A stretch of 64,000 nucleotides of DNA. It comes from Syngnathus acus (Eukaryota > Chordata > Actinopteri > Syngnathiformes > Syngnathidae). Both the position numbers and the translations under genes were made by a program. The stretch is taken from NCBI RefSeq assembly GCF_901709675.1, contig NC_051108.1, forward strand, positions 3,100,001 through 3,164,000. Reading direction: 5' to 3'. Below the pieces are notes generated by a model, which did no database searches, was not told the DNA's origin, and was given only the letters and a program-made list of their open reading frames with translations. Below, piece by piece: positions 57,501 to 64,000 of the stretch (its first letter is position 1; each line of letters starts with the position of its first letter).

Positions 57501-59784
57501 GTTGGCTTCCGTGTTGCTTTGATACGAAGATTACGGTATGAGAGCAGCTTTTATGGTTGATGTCCTCCGAGGTAGCCAAAGAACTTGCCTGTGTCCGTTT
57601 AAATGTGCCAAAGAGGGTCATTGTTTCCTTATAATCCAGCTACAAGATTAAATCATGAGCCGGGAGAGAAAATCATTTAAGGATTCTCAAATTATTTTGT
57701 TAGGTTTGAATTCGATTTTTTTCACGAAACTTACTTCCATATGCACAATCAAAAGATTTTATCTTGCAGTCTTCTCAAATGAACGCTAAGAAAACCCATT
57801 TAGCTAATGATGCACAATATAAACTTGTAACATCCTGTTAGTATTTCCAGACTATTTAAATTACATTCCCAGACCGTGACAGTCTTTTGTTCCATCTGCA
57901 CCCTCTGTTTCTTTTAATATTCAAATTTGACAAAAACATTTAGTGGCGATCGCTAAACTTTCATTGGTGGAAATATGATAATTTCCCAGACCCTTTTGAC
58001 GCCTCTATTTGCTGAAGCTGAATTGCATAATATTCGAAAACATCCGCCATGTTTGTTCGAACCATGTCCGACTCCACTGGAAACATCAACACTTCGAGAA
58101 ATTTATTTTGCCCTATCCCTCAAATTGGATTGATTCTTCCTGAAAGCAACCATGGTGGACAAAAGGGCGTTTGTGTCCAAAAAATGTTTGTGTTCAAGGG
58201 CACCGTGCTGCCAATAATGAGAATTGTGTTTACCTACATTTTAAATTATCATTATTATTATTATTATCATTATGATTATATTTTGTCAAAGGGACAGTGT
58301 GGGTCAACCTAATCCATTTCATTTGGAGAATTTTTTTTTTTTATAATTTTGGGAATGTTTTTGCTGTCAGATTTCTGTTCTTGGAAATTAATTTCTTGCT
58401 TCTGCGTCTTATGATCCTTCTGAACCTTATAACTCTTGAGTCAGTTTTGAACTTGCTGATGGGATTTGCGCTGCCGGAGTTCACTTGGGTTAGCTTCCAT
58501 CACATCTGGCGTCGAGCACTCGGACACACTGAGCAGGCGGCAAGTGTGAGATAAGGCAAATAAAAGTCGACAGAACAAATCACAGCGGCCTTCCGTTAGG
58601 TTGCGCTCGAGCAAATTGTGATGGAATGTGTGCTTTTCAGCACTCCCAGTGCGATTGCATCGAAACCAAAACAGATCCCGGCGTTCCGGCTGTTACTGAG
58701 CAGTGGCCCTGCTCCCCCCCCCTCCCTCCTGTTCACATAATAATTAAGAGAATGCTGTGGAAGGTTCATTTGGGTCAGTGTATAATGAGCTACTTCAGAA
58801 ATGCTTTATGAGTACAATGAGATTTCTCAATTTAAATGATGAATATAATGAATGATTCACAGAAAATATGACCAACAATGATGATTGAATGAAATGTATT
58901 TAATGGTATTTCAAGGTATATGGTAAAAATAAAAACTAGTACAACTCATTCAGTATTCCACATGCATAAATATATTGACGTGCTAAATGTTTTGCAATCT
59001 ACCTCCAGTTTCAAATTCAAGCAGGAAGAAGCACGAGTTCCAGGGATTATCCGAGATCATCTTGAGTGCGGAAGAGAAAGTATACAAGTTAAACTGCAGC
59101 CGCAAAGAACATTGTAAGAAATACATCATCGTAAATACTTGCATTTACTTCTTCATAATATTTAAAACAATTTATTTTAATTCTTTCCGCAGCTGATTAT
59201 GTTCAATATGTTTTAGATGTAAAAGGTTCCCCATAATCAAGGTCGTTGTACGTTTATCATTATTGTAAAAAAAAAAAAATCTTTTACAGAAGGACTTTAT
59301 GAGTAGGAAGTCAGTACTTGCCGTGCGGACTGGACTGATTTAAAAACAGAGACCATCAAAGCCTTTAGGTGTCCAGCCAGCCAAGGTAAGACGATTTGAA
59401 GATAATTGTTATGTAATCCATACTGTTTGGACGTTACATAACCACGCCAAGATTTGGAGGACACACCTCTGAGATGAACCAGATGTCGGCGCATTTATTC
59501 AGGCAACACACTGGATTCATTGAGCTCTAAGGAGGTCCCACATATCCTGTCCACAGGGACTTTGCTTGTGTGCCGGTGCGGTTTGGACTTCTGCGTAGCG
59601 CTAGAGACATTTCTCGGATTCGCCGACTGAGTGCATTTTGTAATGTCAATTTTTTTTTTTAGCAGATTAAAACAACGTCAACCCATAATTGGATATGAAT
59701 CAACCATCCATTTACTACTTAGCAACGTTTTTGTGATTCATTTTCTATATTCAAATTTATATATCAATAGTACGCTTCATACTT

Positions 59785-60026
59785 ACCGTATTTTCCGCTA
59801 TAAGGCGCACTGGATTATAAACCGCACCTTCAATGAATGGCCCATTTTAAAACTTTGTCCATATATAAGATATATACATTTGGCCCGCGGGCCGGACTTT
59901 GGACACGCCTGCTGTAGTGGCTCAATATTGGTCCGTATATAAGGCGCACCTGATTATAAGGCGCACTGTCGGCTTTTGAGAAAATTGGAGGTTTTTAGTT
60001 GCGCCTTATAGTGCGGAAAATACGGT
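59785..60026 (-). mobile_element. MITE, CCGTATTTTCCG family, core B
   Basis: A 242-bp copy with the hAT-like insert at about 59878-59913. The left terminus has lost two bases (TTCCGCTATAAG). Same orientation as the copy at 29575. Confidence 0.8.
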
Positions 60027-61295
60027 ACTTACGTCCATTTTATGGACGCACAAATTACTTATCGGAATACCAGTGACCTTTCTTGGACGTATCAGCACAC
60101 ATTGTACCAGACAACCATTCACACTCACACCGACTGTCAGAGTCTGAAGTTCCCTGAGCTGTATCTCGGTTTCACATCGATGTGCATGTTACACTTGTCT
60201 GTTGAGCTTCCGTCCTTCACTTGTGAAAAGGACAAGACCTGTGAAGTGCTCAGCCTCGGGTAGAAATTTACTCTTTTGTGTCAATAGGGCCACCGTAGTT
60301 GTATTTTTATGAATCATGACAACAGCTGATAGCTTTAATAGTCATTTTATTTTTTTCTGATTTATTTCAACCAGCATGTATTCTCGGTGATAGAGGATAG
60401 TCATGCCCTAAATATTTGTGTTTGTATGCCAAAGTGTCGCTATTTGTTTCTAATTTGACAATAATCAGCGCATTAAAGGCTTGTTGATTGGTTCAGTTTG
60501 CTGTCGTAATGAGAGGCCGGGTGGGCAACACCGTCCACTGTCTCTTGCTAGCTCATTAGACAGTCCCTTGCAATGTTTTACCGTAAAAACTATTTGATTA
60601 CGCAAATGTTGAGCCAAAGAATGAAAAGACAAAGCAGCTTGACGTCATCGGGTTCAAGCGATTAAATGGCAATTTGTACTCTGTGTACACTCTGAGATTG
60701 TACAAAACTGCCTCAGTATGCTCATGAGTGGTTTAGCGAGAATAACTGTCATTATTTATGTGTGCGCAGCCATTAAAAAGGACGTCCTAATATTGACTGT
60801 TACGTCAGCGTTCCCCCAAATAAACAACAAATGCATTCCCATCTCTCTCCTAAGAAACACTCCTCGGACTGGGCCTTGTACAAAATGGTGACTAACGAAA
60901 CGTATGTGATTAATTGCGAGCAAAACCTCAAATGTCTCAGTAACGTCCATACTTGTCCGCGGATCAGGTTGTGGAACAGATCCACAGACAATAAAACTCA
61001 AGACGAGTCTTCCCCTTAAGTGTGTCTAATAGTTATATCGTCATGTCATCCTGAGACTTATTGATGCCACATCACTTGAGAATTCTGGGAAGTTAAAGCT
61101 GTTCTCTGTCTTGGTTGTCTTTCATCAGAGGAATATGCTTGGCAACCTTAAGACATTTCCAATGTCTTGATTTGAGTTAGGAAAGCTTGGAAAGCATGCC
61201 AGCCAAACGTGGAAAGTTGATTTATAGTTTTGGAATTTATTAGAAAGCTTACCAATGGGCTTTATGGCTAAGATAATAAAATAAAAAATGGACAT

Positions 61296-61635
61296 ACCGG
61301 ATTTTCCGGACTATAAGGCGCACCGGACTATAAGGCGCACCATTAAAGCATCATGTCAGATTTTTAATCCAAAGCAAATCATTCTCCATTTTATCTTTTT
61401 TATTTCAACTTCAGACGCAACAAATGACTTTATAATCACAAAATAATGATCCATAGTCTTTTTGATTCATAGTCTTCAGCGGGCCACTTATGATTGATTT
61501 CATGACACAATGCTTCGGGCCAGTTTAAATTTAGGAATTTGGTCCATATATAAGGCGCACCGGACTATAAGGCGCACTGTCGGCTTTTGAGTAAATTTGA
61601 GGTTTTTGGTGCGCCTTATAGTCCGGAAATACGGT
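61296..61635 (-). mobile_element. MITE, CCGTATTTTCCG family, core C
   Basis: A 340-bp copy. The left end is mutated to ACCGGATTTTCCGG and the right end has lost one A. The core matches the elements at 4106 (same orientation) and 7589. Confidence 0.8.
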
Positions 61636-63254
61636 ATATATAATGACTTACACACACTTACATCCGTGATTGCAGTAACTTGCCATCATCTGACACATTC
61701 CAGAATTGTTTCTCGAGCTCCACGCAACTAAGCGTCACTTAACTAAATGCGGAATGTCAACATTCATTGAACCGAAATACACCCACACGTCAGACTTCCT
61801 GTTAACAGCCCTCAAGCGTTTTCCCACTACTTCTTCCAACAAGAAAACAGCATGATTGAGAGTTTTAATAGCGTCTCCAAAAGTGTAAAATGGGATTTAA
61901 AAGAATTTATTTTTCTCTCCACTCCCACCAAGAAAGTTTCATTGTCATCTGTCAGCTCAACAGTTTGGTTGATTTTGATGAAGGATCTAAATTTGAAGCT
62001 GAGCCAATATTATTGCGAGTTAATTCCTTGACGATATCGAAAAGCAAAGATAATAGGACTGCGGTTACACTTGCGAATGGTTAAAAATAAACATTCATTT
62101 TCATTGCGAGGTTGTTTGTTACATTGGAAAATGTGTGTGTGTGTTTTCCACCAGCGTTGTGTTTGATCGCATAAACATATCGACTTCAACACATGTTCAC
62201 CATGACATACACGAAACATTACACTCGGTGTGTCCTTGGGTTTCCCCAATTTGTGCGGCCTCATCTCCTCGCATCTCCACTCCGTCCCGACTGTTTACGT
62301 TTCTTTAAAACGTCTAGTGAGGTCAGGCTGAAGTTGGCTTAACTTTTTTCGTGTGGTTTCCAGTCGTCTGCACTTGGCTGCCCCTCGCTGACAAAAATGG
62401 AAAAGGTCCACACAAACCAGCTCTTGAAATTGTCAGTGACTGTCAAACAGAGACGAAACAAAGACGGCGTATCTGCTCCAAAAATGTCTCCACTTACTGT
62501 CCGAGGAATTTCCTCTCTTCACATGATGAATTTGGGAGAGAGCAGTTTCACACACGTGGGATGTTAGAGGGCGCCTGACCGAAGCTACTAAAACACATCA
62601 AAGTGGCGAGGGAAGGGAGGGACAAGACTTTCCTTGCTTACTGGGCAAATGCAGGGGGCTCTATCTTTATGAAGAATGATAAGACTGTGCAGGACCCCCC
62701 CCCTCATCTGAGTCATTACAAGTCTGCAACGTGACCTTTGTGGAATCCTTAACACATGTTGCACAGGATCGCTAATAAAACTGGTAGCATCAAAATTGAA
62801 TGAACTAAAGTGAATTAAATTACCAAAGTAAACACGCTTTATTCAATACTTATTCCCAGTATGATTTTATTCTGCAAAAATGTTCAGGGAATGATATGTA
62901 TGTCTTATGATGATTAATTGCAGGTCAATCCTTTATTTGTCCCGCTGTTGGGAAATTCATAACCTTCGGGTTAATATCCAAACACTGCTGTGTCATGTGA
63001 ATGCTAGCAATGAAAGAAAAACAATCCAATCAAGAAATAATGAAGCAAAACAGAAGCAATATTTGGCTGCCTTGAACTGATGTCAATTTCGGGGCCAGAA
63101 ATGAAGTAATCGTAAGAACAAAGAGCTTTGTTTACTTTCAGTGAGTAGTTTTAGCATCTGGAATGCTGCTTAGGATCGTAGTCAGTGGCCGTTGGTGAAG
63201 TTGGTTTTCTTGCACATTTTTGTCTACCAAATACTTAAAATGTATGAATTATTA

Positions 63255-63540
63255 TTAGTTAATATTACTATTATTAGTAGTAGTAGTCGTAGTAGTAGTA
63301 GTAGTAGTAGTAGTAGCACACATTTTAATTTTTATTTTAATAATCATAATAATAATAATAATAATAATTCTTCTTTTTCTTCTTCTTCTTCTACGTCTTC
63401 TTATTATTATTATTATTATTAGTAGTAGTAGTAGTAGTAGTAGTACACATTTTAATTTTTATTTTAATAATAATAATTCTTTTTCTTCTTCTTCATATTA
63501 TTATTGTTATTGTTATTGTTATTGTTATTATTGGATGGAT
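63255..63540 (+). repeat. Compound trinucleotide repeat
   Basis: Successive blocks of TAG, AAT, CTT, TTA and TAG units. The block GTACACATTTTAATTTTTAT and its surroundings occur twice (about 63316 and 63444), showing segmental duplication inside the repeat. Open frames here give poly-Ser/Asn/Tyr and are not genes. Confidence 0.85.
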
Positions 63541-64000
63541 GAAATTTTTTTTTCGAGTCCTGTCTTTCGTTCTATGCACATTTTTAAACTATCTGAGTAG
63601 GAGGTCTAGCAGTAGCGGTGATAAACACATGGTTAAGACAATCAGTAGCTCACTGTCTCCAGGAATGTATGGCTAGTTGATCTCGTGGTGGCCTTCACTG
63701 CCAAGACAGAATGATGTCACTGACTAGACACTTAATATGTGGTCTGAACCTTCTTGTGAGGTAGTCAAACAGGCATCATGTACTTGAAGGAGTTGAGTGG
63801 AATCACATGCTATTGCTATTTTATGAAGCTTCACCAGTTTACCTTGGTTATCCAGGGCTTTGTCCCCCCCCCCACAAAAAAATTCAAATATCACACTATT
63901 TGAGCACAATTACTACATTCCAATACCAATCTCTCATTCAAGTTGGTGATTGAAGAGAATGTGTAATAACTCCAATGACTGAAAAGAAGTCAGAGCCAAA

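Larger units (their letters stand above)
49376..64000. other. Gene-poor upstream flank of thbs1
   Basis: 14.6 kb with two MITEs of the major family and one more core C copy (53313, 59785, 61296), one dispersed-repeat fragment, a bZIP motif and a compound trinucleotide repeat. Short open frames are consistent with chance. No exon, tRNA or other RNA gene was recognised. Confidence 0.65.

Noticed and set aside
63192-63422. Frame encoding poly-Ser, poly-Asn and poly-Tyr
   Set aside because: Translation of a trinucleotide repeat.

Overview
The window is vertebrate nuclear DNA, and it reads as a teleost fish. It holds intron-containing orthologues of vertebrate genes with short GT-AG introns, long AT-rich spacers, and many short inverted-repeat DNA transposons of fish type. 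There is no prokaryotic, viral or organellar gene content, and I recognised no tRNA, rRNA or CRISPR array.

Layout. (1) 1 to about 15.7 kb, minus strand: the 5' part of a susd6-like gene. It has four coding exons (10739-10877, 1470-1664, 985-1179, 765-903) and a probable non-coding first exon and promoter near 15.4-15.7 kb. The cytoplasmic tail lies off the left edge. (2) 17.17-18.61 kb, plus strand: a complete three-exon BAAT/ACOT-family gene of 414 aa. (3) 19.79-23.34 kb, plus strand: a complete three-exon gpr176 of 555 aa. (4) 23.4-40.1 kb: intergenic, with five MITEs and some candidate regulatory motifs. (5) 40.17-49.24 kb, minus strand: a complete thbs1 with 22 coding exons and 1167 codons, plus a candidate promoter and a 3' UTR. 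(6) 49.3-64 kb: the upstream flank of thbs1, in which I recognised no gene.

These genes are not a pathway or operon. susd6 encodes a type I membrane adaptor, the BAAT/ACOT gene an acyl-CoA hydrolase or acyltransferase, gpr176 an orphan class A receptor, and thbs1 a secreted matricellular glycoprotein. From memory, GPR176 and THBS1 are tail-to-tail neighbours on human 15q14 with FSIP1 between them, and SUSD6 and ACOT1/2/4/6 lie on human 14q24. The convergent gpr176-thbs1 arrangement is kept here, but I could not find fsip1.

Repeats. At least twelve copies of one palindromic MITE family (ends reading CCGTATTTTCCG) occur in three core variants, and one variant carries a piece resembling a hAT terminus. 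Related short elements have diverged ends. Two hAT-like elements have perfect 8-bp target duplications, and there is one pogo/Tigger-like element with TA duplications.

Most worth a second look: the altered nucleophile motif of the BAAT/ACOT protein; KRFE in place of KRFK in thrombospondin-1; two equal-length sushi exons in susd6; a MITE 18 nt from a thbs1 splice donor; the modular and composite MITE cores; four identical TGACTCAGCA motifs around thbs1; and a perfect X-box where fsip1 would be expected. I see no convincing wholly new biological system.
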